Part shown: piece after piece, positions 46,343-54,762 of the stretch
Position numbering within the stretch: position 1 is the first letter of the stretch
Layout: each line of letters starts with the position of its first letter
DNA from: JBBROS01 sp965260995
GTDB lineage: Bacteria; Pseudomonadota; Alphaproteobacteria; Acetobacterales; Acetobacteraceae
Assembly (NCBI GenBank): GCA_965260995.1
Contig: CBDHCD010000002.1
Span: 682,001 to 746,000, forward strand
Length of the DNA stretch: 64,000 nucleotides
Reading direction: 5' to 3'
Notes under the pieces: model-generated
Seen by the model: only the letters and a program-made list of their open reading frames with translations
Databases searched by the model: none
Told to the model about the DNA's origin: nothing
Made by a program: the position numbers and the translations under genes

Positions 46343-46987
46343 TCAGCCGGACGGCGGCAAGCCTCGGCCGGGCACTGGAGAGACGCTGACCACGCGCTTA
46401 CGGCGGCTCGGCTCCGGCATCGGCCTGGGCAGCGAGGAGTGGCTCGGCTCAGGTTCGGCGAGGTCGTGCGCCGCACGATGCACAGCCATTGGGCGGCCGT
46501 CCAAAACGGCTTCAATCATGGCAACGCGTGCCTCGTCGGCCCGGACCGTGAGCAACGCACCACCCCGGCGAACCCCTTCGGCGTAGACACGGGCATCATG
46601 GTCCGAAACGCCGACGCCCATGAGCAGGCTCGCGAGCCCGCCAGCCGCCGCGCCGACGCCCGCCCCCACCCCGGCGCCGGTCAGGGCAGCAACGAGCCAA
46701 CCCGCGGCGACGATCGGTCCGAGGCCCGGAATGGCCAGCAGCCCTAGCCCGGTGAGGACGCCCGCGCCGCCGCCGACGACGGTGCCGAGCGTGGCTCCGG
46801 CCGCGGCCTTGTGATCCTCCTGGGTCGCGTTCGGGTCGATGACGGCCACACCATCCGAGACGATGCCGGGATCGGCATCATTGACGACCAGGCTGATGTC
46901 GTCGCGGGCGATGCCGGCCTGATCGAGCGCCTGCACGGCATGTGCGGCGGCGGCGGGGTGGTCATAGAGGCGAGTGACGGTCAGCAT
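46343..46987 (-). CDS. 17M-like stress protein with glycine-zipper region
   Basis: 214 residues from ATG 46987. The N-terminal domain (VTRLYDHPAAAAHAVQALDQ, ISLVVNDADPG) matches the general-stress-protein 17M/low-temperature-induced family. The middle is Gly/Ala-rich (GATLGTVVGGGAGVLTGLGL; ALTGAGVGAGVGAAAGGLAS), like a membrane-associating glycine zipper, and the end VYAEGVRRGGALLTVRA echoes the YAEGMRRGSVLLSTQ of the protein at 47874. Function unknown; it belongs to the stress block. Confidence 0.7.
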   Translation of the reverse strand: MLTVTRLYDHPAAAAHAVQALDQAGIARDDISLVVNDADPGIVSDGVAVIDPNATQEDHKAAAGATLGTVVGGGAGVLTGLGLLAIPGLGPIVAAGWLVAALTGAGVGAGVGAAAGGLASLLMGVGVSDHDARVYAEGVRRGGALLTVRADEARVAMIEAVLDGRPMAVHRAAHDLAEPEPSHSSLPRPMPEPSRRKRVVSVSPVPGRGLPPSG

Positions 46988-47047
46988 CACGACCAAGGTC
47001 TCCAACAGGCCCGGTCAGGCAAGTATGACAGGGCCTTTGAACGGCAG

Positions 47048-47076
47048 TCGCCGGCGCACGAGACGTGCGCCGGCGA
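47048..47076. terminator. Strong 13-bp stem-loop
   Basis: tcgccggcgcacg (47048-47060) and cgtgcgccggcga (47064-47076) are perfect reverse complements around aga. It lies 30 bases beyond the stop of the repeat protein gene (47106, minus strand) and before the 17M-like gene. It lacks a U-tract but is the most stable hairpin seen in the window. Confidence 0.5.
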
Positions 47077-47105
47077 TCAATGCAGCGACGAATGGATGGC
47101 GAAGA

Positions 47106-47801
47106 TCAGCGAGCCGGCTTCGGCGCTGTTCCGCTAGGGTTGGCGCCGGACACGTTGGTGCCCAACGTGCGATCCACCGCCCGGCCGACGGCGGTGCCGG
47201 GCGGATTGCCCGGAGTGCCGTCCGGGTTGTTCGCGCCCGGGTTGACGCCGGTCGTGTTGGTGCCGAGCGTCCGGTCCGTCGCGCGGCCAAGAGCGGTGCC
47301 GGGCGGATTGCCCGGGGTGCCGTCCGGATTGTTCGCACCCGGGTTGATGCCGGTCGTGTTGGTGCCGAGCGTGTTGTCAGTGGCGCGGCCAACGGCGGTT
47401 CCGGGCGGGTTCTGGTTCGGCACGGCGGCGCGGGCGGCCCGGGCCTGCGTGCCCACGTTGCCCTTGTAGTCGAGCCAGACCTGGCTCGATGCGCCACTCT
47501 TCATGCCAGTGCCGCGCCAGACGCCGTTGTTGTCCTTGTGCAGTCCGGTCACGTTGCTGAAGCCGTGCCCCTCGATGCGACGCCGCGCTTCACCCTGGGA
47601 GAACGAGTTGGCGCCGTGCGCGGGCTGCGGCGCATTGGCGGTGGTGGTCGCGACGGCTTGGTTGCTGTCGCCGGCCGCGGCCGCGGTGCCCGTCGCCTGA
47701 TTGGTGGCGGCACCCGGCACCGGACGAGCCGGCGCGGTGGACTGCGCCATCGCCGTGCTGCCGAGCAACATCGCAGCCAGCGTCATAACGGTCGTCTTCA
47801 T
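47106..47801 (-). CDS. Secreted repeat protein (34-residue repeats)
   Basis: 231 residues from ATG 47801 with a Sec signal (MKTTVMTLAAMLLGSTAMAQ). The middle domain (ARRRIEGHGFSNVTGLHKDN, NNGVWRG) resembles PepSY/SmpA-like periplasmic modules. The C-terminal half is three repeats of about 34 residues with core PPGTAVGRATDNTLGTNTTG and NPGANNPDGTPGN. The same unit forms the tail of the next protein upstream. Function unknown. Confidence 0.7.
   Translation of the reverse strand: MKTTVMTLAAMLLGSTAMAQSTAPARPVPGAATNQATGTAAAAGDSNQAVATTTANAPQPAHGANSFSQGEARRRIEGHGFSNVTGLHKDNNGVWRGTGMKSGASSQVWLDYKGNVGTQARAARAAVPNQNPPGTAVGRATDNTLGTNTTGINPGANNPDGTPGNPPGTALGRATDRTLGTNTTGVNPGANNPDGTPGNPPGTAVGRAVDRTLGTNVSGANPSGTAPKPAR
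47131..47436 (-). repeat. Tandem 102-bp in-gene repeats
   Basis: Three copies with a 102-base period; for example gttggtg recurs at 47154, 47256 and 47358. They encode the 34-residue units of the secreted protein, keep frame and differ by scattered substitutions. Confidence 0.75.
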
Positions 47802-47873
47802 AGCGGTTCTCCTTGCTGGTATCACGATCGGGAGCCTTCGCTGGGCCCCTCGACCGATGGTTCGGGCCATGTG

Positions 47874-48905
47874 CTACTTGCGCTCGGGGTTGGCCCCGCT
47901 GACGTTGGTGCCGAGCGTCTTGTCGACGGCCCGGCTCGCCATGGTCCCGGGCGGGTTGCCGGGAGCACCGTCCGGAGCGTCCGCACCGGGGTTTTGGCCG
48001 CTGACGTTGGTGTTGAGCGTCTTGTCCATGCTCCCCGCCGCGCCGGATGCGCCGCCGGCCACGCTGCTGCGCCCGGCGCCGCTTGTCGCCTGACTATCCT
48101 CGACGTCGACTTGGGTGCGGCGGACGGTGTCGCGCACTGTTTCGACGCGGTCGCTGGCCTCCTTGCGCACGTCGATCTCCTCGACGACGCGGACGTCCTT
48201 GGCGACGACGGCCTCCTCATCCATCTCGCGCATCTCGATGGTCTTGTCCTTGAACGCCGCCAAATCGGCCTCTGTCGCTTCCCGGTCAACCGATTGACGC
48301 TCGACGCGGACCGTCTCGTCGCGCAGGGTGACCTGCTCCTCGACTTCCCGCTCGACAACGTAGGCACGGACCTTGACGCGGCCCCCTTCGACCGCGCGCT
48401 TGCCGACGCGGAGCTGTTCCTCCACGACCTGGATCGTGCCTTCGTCGCCGGTGACACTCGCCGCCGATGCGGGACGAGGAGCCGAAGACGCCGTCGCGCC
48501 GCCGCCGGCCCGCGAGTGCGCCGCGGCGTCGTAGCCGGTCCAGCCCGAGCGACGCCAATTCGCCTCCTCGGCATCAAGATCAACCGCCCCGGCGTGCTCC
48601 AAGATGTCGGAAGCCTTCTCGATCTGGCCCTCATCCACCTGCGTGCTGAGCAAAACCGAGCCACGGCGCATGCCTTCGGCATAGGCGTAGCGATCCTCAT
48701 CCGGCACGAGCAGGTCCTTGAGGGAACCGAAGTAGCCCTTGTCCTCGTATGGCCGGTTCTTGTCGTAGCCTTCGTCGCTCATGCCCTCCTGCGGCGTGGT
48801 GCGAATCATGGCGCGCCCGACTCCCATCTGGCTGACGAGCGCTTCGCCAGCGCGCTCGGCCTCGGCGCGGGAATGGAACATGGCCGTAATCGTCCGGGTC
48901 GCCAT
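47874..48905 (-). CDS. YsnF/AvaK-type DUF2382 stress protein with shared repeat tail
   Basis: 343 residues from ATG 48905 (RBS gagga). Residues about 1-130 are a 17M-like domain (TRTITAMFHSRAEAERAGEA, YAEGMRRGSVLLSTQ). About 155-280 is a DUF2382/YsnF domain made of alternating charged strands (IQVVEEQLRVGKRAVEGGRV; EIDVRKEASDRVETVRDTV). The C-terminal 55 residues (MDKTLNTNVSGQNPGA, RAVDKTLGTNVSGANPERK) copy the repeat unit of the neighbouring secreted protein. A GGAAC motif 60 bases upstream has only a weak -10 partner. Confidence 0.8.
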   Translation of the reverse strand: MATRTITAMFHSRAEAERAGEALVSQMGVGRAMIRTTPQEGMSDEGYDKNRPYEDKGYFGSLKDLLVPDEDRYAYAEGMRRGSVLLSTQVDEGQIEKASDILEHAGAVDLDAEEANWRRSGWTGYDAAAHSRAGGGATASSAPRPASAASVTGDEGTIQVVEEQLRVGKRAVEGGRVKVRAYVVEREVEEQVTLRDETVRVERQSVDREATEADLAAFKDKTIEMREMDEEAVVAKDVRVVEEIDVRKEASDRVETVRDTVRRTQVDVEDSQATSGAGRSSVAGGASGAAGSMDKTLNTNVSGQNPGADAPDGAPGNPPGTMASRAVDKTLGTNVSGANPERK

Positions 48906-49004
48906 GGCTGTCGTCCTCTTTCCGAAGTTAAGTGTCGCGGACACAAGGCGCCGGCGCGGGATTCGTTCCCCCGAAACCCGGCGCCCAGCAGACTTTTGAC
49001 CGGG

Positions 49005-49430
49005 TTACGACGCGGGCCCGGCACCGTCGCCGGACACTTCGCCGCCACCGCCGCGCTGCCGTTGCTCGGCCATGAAGGCGTCGAACTCGGACTTGTCGCG
49101 GGCTTGGCGCAGGCGCTCCAGGAACGACTGGAACTCGCGTTGCTCATCCTCCAGGCGGCGGAGGGTGGCCTCGCGATACTCGTCGAATGCCTTGTTGCCG
49201 CTGCCACGAGGCGCACCCCAAGCCGCGCGGCCACGGCCCGCCGCGCCTTTGGCCTGCCCGAACCACGCGCCTGAGGCTTCGCTCGCCTCCGTGCGCCAAG
49301 CGTGCAAGCGGCCGCTGCCGGCCAGGTACGCGACCACGAGCAGTCCGATCGGCCAAGCGATCCAGAAAGCGGCCACCGTGATCGTCAGCCAGGCAACCTT
49401 GCCCCACTCGTCAACCTTGCTGAGCAACAT
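49005..49430 (-). CDS. DUF2852 membrane protein
   Basis: 141 residues: one N-terminal membrane segment (VAWLTITVAAFWIAWPIGLL) and the cytoplasmic DUF2852 signature GNKAFDEYREATLRRLEDEQ followed by EFQSFLERLRQARDKSEFDA. Alphaproteobacterial family of unknown function. It precedes the DUF2382 gene on the same strand. Confidence 0.85.
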   Translation of the reverse strand: MLLSKVDEWGKVAWLTITVAAFWIAWPIGLLVVAYLAGSGRLHAWRTEASEASGAWFGQAKGAAGRGRAAWGAPRGSGNKAFDEYREATLRRLEDEQREFQSFLERLRQARDKSEFDAFMAEQRQRGGGGEVSGDGAGPAS

Positions 49431-49605
49431 CCTGCAACCCTCCCAATGAATGTTAGAGGCATTTACTCACGGCGACCTTTCGCTGCCACATCGCCGAAGA
49501 CACGTTTTCGTGTGCCAGGGCAGCGCGTTCGCCAGGGCAGCGTGGATGTCGAAAACGAAGGCTCATGCCCGTGCGCGCCACAGTGACCGGCACGACGGTT
49601 TCAGT

Positions 49606-50256
49606 TCAGGCCGGCGGTGACCGCGTCGCGTCCGCGAGCGAGCGTAGGTAGATGAGCAAGCCGGCTTCCAGCAGGTCCGCCGCGGGCATCGGCAGCGCGC
49701 TCGCGCCGCCGCCGTCACGGCCGATGAACAAGGCCGCGATTCCGTGCGTCAACGACCACACGTGCAACGCCACCATCATCGGTGGCGGCCGAACCGGTCC
49801 GCGCCATTGGCCGTACGCGGCCTGGGCGGCCCGGCGGATGACGGCGAACGCGTCGTCCCTGGCCCGCGACAGCTCGGGATGCGCGCTGACGGGAAAATGC
49901 GGCTCGAACATAGCAGCGTAGACGGCCGTTTTTCGTGCGGCGAAGGCCAAGTGCGCCTGGGCGCACCGTTCCAACGCGCCTTGCGGGTCGGCGTCGCCGG
50001 CCTCGGCGGCTTGCCGCAGAACCGCCGACAAGCCGTCGAACCCGCGGCGGGCGACCTCGGCCACCACGGCATCCCGGTCGCGGAAATGGCGGTAGGGCGC
50101 GGCTGGGCTGACGCCCACGGCCCGGGCCAGTTCGGCGATGGCAAAGCCAGCCAGGCCGCGTTCCGCGATCAGCGTCAAGGCGGCTTGGATCAGCGCCTCG
50201 CGGAGATTGCCGTGGTGGTAAGGGCCGCGGCGGTCCTTGCGATCCTCGAAACTCAT
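49606..50256 (-). CDS. TetR-family regulator with WHG-type C-terminal domain
   Basis: 216 residues from ATG 50256. The N-terminal HTH is clear (LREALIQAALTLIAERGLAG, AIAELARAVGVSPAAPYRHF). The C-terminal region (AHLAFAARKTAVYAAMFEPH, HVWSLTHGIAALFIG) fits the WHG-type TetR group. The longer upstream reading is Arg-rich and overlaps the neighbouring gene's end, so 50256 is chosen. Ligand and target unknown. Confidence 0.85.
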   Translation of the reverse strand: MSFEDRKDRRGPYHHGNLREALIQAALTLIAERGLAGFAIAELARAVGVSPAAPYRHFRDRDAVVAEVARRGFDGLSAVLRQAAEAGDADPQGALERCAQAHLAFAARKTAVYAAMFEPHFPVSAHPELSRARDDAFAVIRRAAQAAYGQWRGPVRPPPMMVALHVWSLTHGIAALFIGRDGGGASALPMPAADLLEAGLLIYLRSLADATRSPPA

Positions 50257-50314
50257 GGCGCCCGCGCTCGATCGCTCCTCCAAGTGGCGGCGGGAGGGCC
50301 GGCCAGTGGCTTGA

Positions 50315-50731
50315 TCAGGCTCGCGCCTGGTCGCGCGCCGACCCGGCCTGCCCTCGTCCGCGGTCCGCGCCCGACCTATCTTCGCCCGGCCCATCTTCGC
50401 CCGGCTCATCTTCGGTGGTCACTTCGGCCTCCTCGCGACGCAGTACGGCGGCGACAGTCTCGACGCGGGTCACGACATCCTTGCGGATCGACACCTCCTC
50501 GTAGACGCGCGGAACCGCCGTGAGGTCCAGCACCTGCGCCAACTCGACGATCTCGAGACGCAGCTCTCGGAACGGCTCGCCGCCCGTCGCGGGCACGCTC
50601 GAATCGCGCAGGATCAGGCGTCCTTCGACCGTCTCAGACGAGCCGACCGCGACGGGGCCGGCGGAGTCCGGCAGCAACGCGCGCAGCAACGCGGCCTCCT
50701 CTCCCAACGGATGCACCGGGATGTCGCTCAC
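50315..50731 (-). CDS. Short DUF2382/YsnF-like protein
   Basis: 138 residues. ELRLEIVELAQVLDLTAVPR and YEEVSIRKDVVTRVETVAAV show the YsnF pattern of charged strands; the C-terminal 30 residues are low-complexity Glu/Gly/Arg. The ATG overlaps the stop of the upstream DUF2382 gene (ATGA), so the two are coupled and share the EcfG-type promoter at 51216. Confidence 0.65.
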   Translation of the reverse strand: MSDIPVHPLGEEAALLRALLPDSAGPVAVGSSETVEGRLILRDSSVPATGGEPFRELRLEIVELAQVLDLTAVPRVYEEVSIRKDVVTRVETVAAVLRREEAEVTTEDEPGEDGPGEDRSGADRGRGQAGSARDQARA

Positions 50732-51183
50732 GAGGGAGGCAGTCCGTCGGCGGCGAGCCGCTCGACCGTGGCCGTCTGACGGCGCAGAGGCACGGTCCTG
50801 TCAACGTCCTCCGTCTCGAGCACGACGCGGATGCGCAGCTCCTCCGTGACGGTGAGCCGCTTCTCGATGACGAGGGTCTCCTGCACCAGCGGCACGATCA
50901 GGACGTCGCCTTCCGTGCGCGACTGGGGCGCCGTCTCGCCCGGTGCGAGCTGCCGCCCGACCGCGACGCGTTCGACCTCAACACGGCGGGACTGCAGCGT
51001 CTCCCGCACCTCGCGATCCTCGGTGTCCGTCCGCATCGCGATGCGGACCCGGCCGCGCTCGACGGTGCGCTTGCTGACGCGCAAGGCTTCCTCGAGCAGC
51101 TGGATCGTCTCGACTTCAGCCGTCGCCGGGGTCGTCGCGGTTGGTGCCGCGCCCGGCGTGCTGCCTCGTGCGTCCTCTGACAT
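50728..51183 (-). CDS. DUF2382/YsnF-like protein, first gene behind an EcfG-type promoter
   Basis: 151 residues. After a Thr/Ala-rich start, the DUF2382 domain shows IQLLEEALRVSKRTVERGRV, RIAMRTDTEDREVRETLQSR and LVQETLVIEKRLTVTEELRI. Proteins of this family accumulate under general stress. The start lies about 33 bases below a canonical GGAAC-N17-CGTT promoter, in line with control by the alphaproteobacterial general stress sigma factor. Confidence 0.75.
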   Translation of the reverse strand: MSEDARGSTPGAAPTATTPATAEVETIQLLEEALRVSKRTVERGRVRIAMRTDTEDREVRETLQSRRVEVERVAVGRQLAPGETAPQSRTEGDVLIVPLVQETLVIEKRLTVTEELRIRVVLETEDVDRTVPLRRQTATVERLAADGLPPS

Positions 51184-51215
51184 GACGCTGCTCCCGTTGC
51201 TTGTTCATGGTCACG

Positions 51216-51241
51216 AACGGCGCGGGCCGGCGGGCAGTTCC
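51216..51241 (-). promoter_or_regulatory. EcfG (general stress sigma) promoter
   Basis: On the minus strand GGAAC (51241-51237), 17 bases, CGTT (51219-51216), an exact match to the consensus known for EcfG-type sigma factors. The -10 lies 33 bases upstream of the ATG at 51183, leaving a short leader of normal length. Confidence 0.75.
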
Positions 51242-51491
51242 GAAGGATCGCCGTTTCACGCGCGGCGGCAGTCCCGGGAGGGAAAGCATCGCCGGAGCAG
51301 CCGGACACGAGACGGTTGCACGGATCGTGAACGTCTCTTACATGAAGCCGTCGGCATCTCACTGTCGGCGGCGTCGCTGCGAGGAGAACCCCAATGCAAC
51401 CGGGTCACGTCGCCTATGATGGCCGAGCTCCGGCGACCGGGTCCGCGCAGCATGTCCCGGCCCGCGTGAATGAGGCGCCCTCATCGGTTGG

Positions 51492-53096
51492 ATGCGGGCA
51501 ATGATGCATCGCCTGTCGCCGGGGCGTGATGAGGAGTTGCCGTTGGAAACGCATTCCTCAAAGGCTGACGCAGAGGTCCGCCTGCGGCAACAGGCGCTGA
51601 TCGCGCAGTTCGGACTGTATGCCCTGGAGCACGACGGCGTGCAGGACGTGCTCGATGAGGCGTGCCGCGTTGCTGCGGCGGGCATGGGCACCCAGTTCGC
51701 CAAGCTGCTGCAGCACGACGCGAGGCGTGACGACTTCCTGGTGCGCGCCGGCGTCGGCTGGAAGCCGGGCGTGGTCGGCCGCGTCCGCGTCGCGGCCGAC
51801 GTTGGAAGCGCCGCCGGCTACGCGTTCAAGAGCGGCCAGCCGGTGATCTCGAACGAGCTGGCGAAGGAAGACCGGTTCCGCACGCCGCCGTTGCTGATCG
51901 AGCACGGCGTACGCCGGGCGATCAACGTGCTCGTGCGCGGGCGCGGAGCGCCGTTCGGCGTGCTCGAAGCCGACAGCCCGAACGGCACGGCGTTCACCCA
52001 GCGCGACATCGCTTTCCTGCAGGCGCTCGGCAACACGGTCGCGGTGGTGGCGGAACGGGCGCAGGCCCGGGCGGCGCAGCGCCAGAGCGAGGCGTTCGCG
52101 GACAGTTTGCTGGACGCCAGCCCGGATTGCGTCGCGGTCCTCGACGGGGAAGGCCGCCTGACGTTTCTGAACGCCAACGGCGCGGCGCTGCTCGAGGCGA
52201 GCGATGCGGAGGCGCTGATCGGGCAGGACTGGGCGGCGGTGTGGCCGGACGGCGAGGCGGCGCGGATCGGCAGATCGATCGAGCAGGTGCGCGACGGCCA
52301 GCTCGTGCGGTTCGAGGCGTTCGGCCCCACGCTCGCCGGCACGCCGAAATGGTGGGACGTCACCTTGTTCCGGATCGCCGGCCAGCCGAGCCTGCCCGGC
52401 CGCTTCGTCGCCGTGTCGCGCGACATCACCGACCGGATGAGGGCCGAGGCGGCGGCGGACGAGGCGTCGGTCGCCAAGGACGCCGCGCTGCAGGAGAAGG
52501 ACCTGCTGATGCAGGAGGTGCACCATCGAGTGAAGAACAGCCTGCAACTGGTGCAGACGCTGCTGAACCTGCAGGCCCGCTCGTCCGAGAACGCCGAGGT
52601 GCAGGCGCAACTGCGCGAGGCGGCGAGCCGGGTGGTGACGATCGGGGCCGTGCATCATCGGCTGTATCAGGGCGGCTCCGTCACCGAGAGCGATGCCGCC
52701 GACTACGTCTCGGCCCTGCTCGACGATTTGCAGTCCTCGTTCGCAGGCATCGCCGAGGGGCGACGGGTGCAACTGGACGCGGAGCCGATGATGCTGCCGG
52801 CCGACCAGTTGACTCCGCTCGGGCTGGTGACGACGGAGCTGGTGACCAACGCCGTCAAGTACGGCGCGGGCCGGGTCAGGGTCCAGTTGCGGCGGCAGGC
52901 GACAGGGGCAGAGCTGGTTGTGGAGGACGAAGGACCGGGGTTTCCCGCGGGGTTTGAGCCGTCGCACGGCCGGGGCTTGGGCATGCGGCTGATCCTGGCG
53001 ATGGCCAAGGCCGGGCGCGACGCCATCACGATCGACCGGTCGGTCGCGCACGGACGGGTCACCTGCCGTCTCGTGCTCAGCCCGGCCAATCCGTAA
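51492..53096 (+). CDS. GAF-PAS sensor histidine kinase, HisKA_2/HWE-like
   Basis: 534 residues, no membrane segments. GAF domain about 25-190 (GVQDVLDEACRVAAAGMGTQ; GAPFGVLEADSP), PAS about 205-320 (DASPDCVAVLDGEGRLTFLN), then HisKA_2 with EVHHRVKNSLQLVQTLLNLQ (phosphoacceptor His) and an HATPase domain with TTELVTNAVKYGAG, VEDEGPGFP and GRGLGMRLI. A soluble sensor of this kind commonly feeds stress or light pathways; in alphaproteobacteria HWE/HisKA_2 kinases often control PhyR-EcfG. Its divergent placement next to an EcfG-type promoter is suggestive only; no response regulator is in the window. Confidence 0.88.
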   Translation: MRAMMHRLSPGRDEELPLETHSSKADAEVRLRQQALIAQFGLYALEHDGVQDVLDEACRVAAAGMGTQFAKLLQHDARRDDFLVRAGVGWKPGVVGRVRVAADVGSAAGYAFKSGQPVISNELAKEDRFRTPPLLIEHGVRRAINVLVRGRGAPFGVLEADSPNGTAFTQRDIAFLQALGNTVAVVAERAQARAAQRQSEAFADSLLDASPDCVAVLDGEGRLTFLNANGAALLEASDAEALIGQDWAAVWPDGEAARIGRSIEQVRDGQLVRFEAFGPTLAGTPKWWDVTLFRIAGQPSLPGRFVAVSRDITDRMRAEAAADEASVAKDAALQEKDLLMQEVHHRVKNSLQLVQTLLNLQARSSENAEVQAQLREAASRVVTIGAVHHRLYQGGSVTESDAADYVSALLDDLQSSFAGIAEGRRVQLDAEPMMLPADQLTPLGLVTTELVTNAVKYGAGRVRVQLRRQATGAELVVEDEGPGFPAGFEPSHGRGLGMRLILAMAKAGRDAITIDRSVAHGRVTCRLVLSPANP

Positions 53097-53117
53097 GGAC
53101 GTCCTCTGGCCCCACGC

Positions 53118-54008
53118 TCAGGACGGCGGCGCGGAAACCGCCGGCTTGGCCGCCTGACCGATGCCGTTGGCGTTGTTGATGACGTCGCGCACGCCGGTGG
53201 CGGCTTCGTCGGCGACGACGACCGCGACGTCGCCCCAGTAAGGCGAGATCGTGCGGATCGGCACCTCGTTGATCTGCAGGATCTTGCCGCGCTCGCCGCG
53301 CTCGTCGGACACCGCCCATTGCAGCTCGACGCGCGTCGTGTCGTTCGCGCCCGGCGCGGTGTTGACCTGGCCCTTCACCTCGTAGTCCGCGCCGGTCGGC
53401 GTGTCCTGCACCACGAGGCCGGCCTTCTCCAGCTTGAGGCGCATCTGCGCGGGCAGGCTCTGGTCCCCGTCGCCGGGCGCGCCGGTGACGCCGGCGAGGT
53501 AGATGCGGGCCGGGCGGTTCAGCAGGCTGGCCGGGTCGCTCTGGCGGCGCGCGGTCTCGACCCGGCCGAGCAGGGTGGCGATGCCGGGAGCGACCTGCGC
53601 CGCGGCGGCCCGCAGCACCGCCGGCTGGCCGCTGGCCCAGTCATCGGCCGCGACCGGCTCGCCCTCGGAGACGCCCTGCGCCTCGCCGGCCGGGTTCTGC
53701 AACGTGTAGGATGGAACAACCATCGTGCCGCGCAGCCGGGCGGCGAGCACGAGCTTCCAGTCCCGCTTGTCCGGCCGGGACACGGCGGCGGGGATTTCCT
53801 GTTTCGCGAGCGCGCCGGCGGTGGCGCGGGCCCAGGTGGCCGCGGCCGTGGACGAGAGCAGCCCGTTGGTTGGCATCAACACGGCGAGCCGACTCGGCGG
53901 CGGCTGCGCGAGCCGGTTCGCCGCCCCCCCCGGATTGCCGAAGAACGGTTGCGGCAGGCCGCCGCACGCGGCGGGCAGGAGCAGCATCAGGAATGCCAGG
54001 ACGCGCAT
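53118..54008 (-). CDS. Lipoprotein of unknown function
   Basis: 296 residues starting MRVLAFLMLLLPAACGGLPQ, a signal peptide with lipobox PAAC (Cys15). The rest (RLAVLMPTNGLLSSTAAATW, MRLKLEKAGLVVQDTPTGAD, VELQWAVSDERGERGKILQI) suggests a periplasmic alpha/beta protein but no named family was recognised. It ends 21 bases from the convergent kinase stop and lies 7 bases after pgeF on the same strand. Confidence 0.65.
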   Translation of the reverse strand: MRVLAFLMLLLPAACGGLPQPFFGNPGGAANRLAQPPPSRLAVLMPTNGLLSSTAAATWARATAGALAKQEIPAAVSRPDKRDWKLVLAARLRGTMVVPSYTLQNPAGEAQGVSEGEPVAADDWASGQPAVLRAAAAQVAPGIATLLGRVETARRQSDPASLLNRPARIYLAGVTGAPGDGDQSLPAQMRLKLEKAGLVVQDTPTGADYEVKGQVNTAPGANDTTRVELQWAVSDERGERGKILQINEVPIRTISPYWGDVAVVVADEAATGVRDVINNANGIGQAAKPAVSAPPS

Positions 54009-54015
54009 GACGGGC

Positions 54016-54762
54016 CTATAACACGATCACGCTGATCTGATGGCCGATCGGCCCGGCCGCCGCGAGGGTGCGGCGGCGGTGGCTGAAGAAGCGTGCCTCG
54101 TCGGCGAAGGTGTCGGCGTTGAGCGTGTCCAACTCGCCGATCCGTCCGAGGCGCGCGGCGCAGTAGGCAGCGAGGTCGAACAACCAGTGGCCGGGGCGGC
54201 CGTCGCGGAAGAAGCGGGCATCGCCGGGGTCGCGGGCGAGCACGGCGTCGCGCAGGTCCGCGCCGACCTCGTAGGAAGGCTGGCGGATCGAGGGGCCGAT
54301 GGCGGCGGCGATGCCGGGTCGCGTCGCGCCGAGGCCCTGCATGGCGGCGACGGTCGCCTCCAGCACGCCGGCCAGCGCGCCCCGCCAACCCGCATGGACC
54401 GCGCCGACCACTCCCGCCTCTCGGTCGTGGAGCAGGACGGGGACGCAGTCGGCGGTGACGACGCCGAGGGCGAGGCCGGGGCGGTCCGTCACCATCGCGT
54501 CGGCCCGCGCGCCCTGGCCCGGCGGCCAAGGCTCCACGGCCGTCACCACCGCCGCCCCGTGCACCTGCGTCACCCCGAGCAGGACCGTGGCCCCGATCGC
54601 CCGGGCGACGCGGGCGCGGTTCTCGGCGACGGCTTCGGGGGCGTCGGGGCTTGATAGGCTGCAATTCAAGCTGGCGAACGGCCCGGCGCTGACGCCGCCG
54701 CGGCGGGTGAAGAAGCCGTGCCGGGCGGCGAGGGCGGGGCTGGCGAGGAACTCGGCCGTCAT
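54016..54762 (-). CDS. pgeF: Peptidoglycan editing factor PgeF (laccase-domain, YfiH)
   Basis: 248 residues from ATG 54762, overlapping the methyltransferase stop (ATGA). Zinc/copper-site signatures are QVHG, VTADCVPVLL and HAGWRGALAGV. The enzyme removes wrongly incorporated L-Ser residues from peptidoglycan precursors; it was formerly annotated polyphenol oxidase. Length is typical. Confidence 0.92.
   Translation of the reverse strand: MTAEFLASPALAARHGFFTRRGGVSAGPFASLNCSLSSPDAPEAVAENRARVARAIGATVLLGVTQVHGAAVVTAVEPWPPGQGARADAMVTDRPGLALGVVTADCVPVLLHDREAGVVGAVHAGWRGALAGVLEATVAAMQGLGATRPGIAAAIGPSIRQPSYEVGADLRDAVLARDPGDARFFRDGRPGHWLFDLAAYCAARLGRIGELDTLNADTFADEARFFSHRRRTLAAAGPIGHQISVIVL

Noticed and set aside
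47131..47436. Non-coding satellite or CRISPR
   Set aside because: The 102-base period keeps reading frame within a gene that has a signal peptide, so it is a protein repeat.
47874..48700. Arg/Ser-rich frame overlapping the DUF2382 gene
   Set aside because: Same-strand shadow of the DUF2382 gene in another frame, with no motif.
46974..49274. 766-codon open frame on the plus strand
   Set aside because: Antisense to four minus-strand stress genes that have clear domains and ribosome sites.
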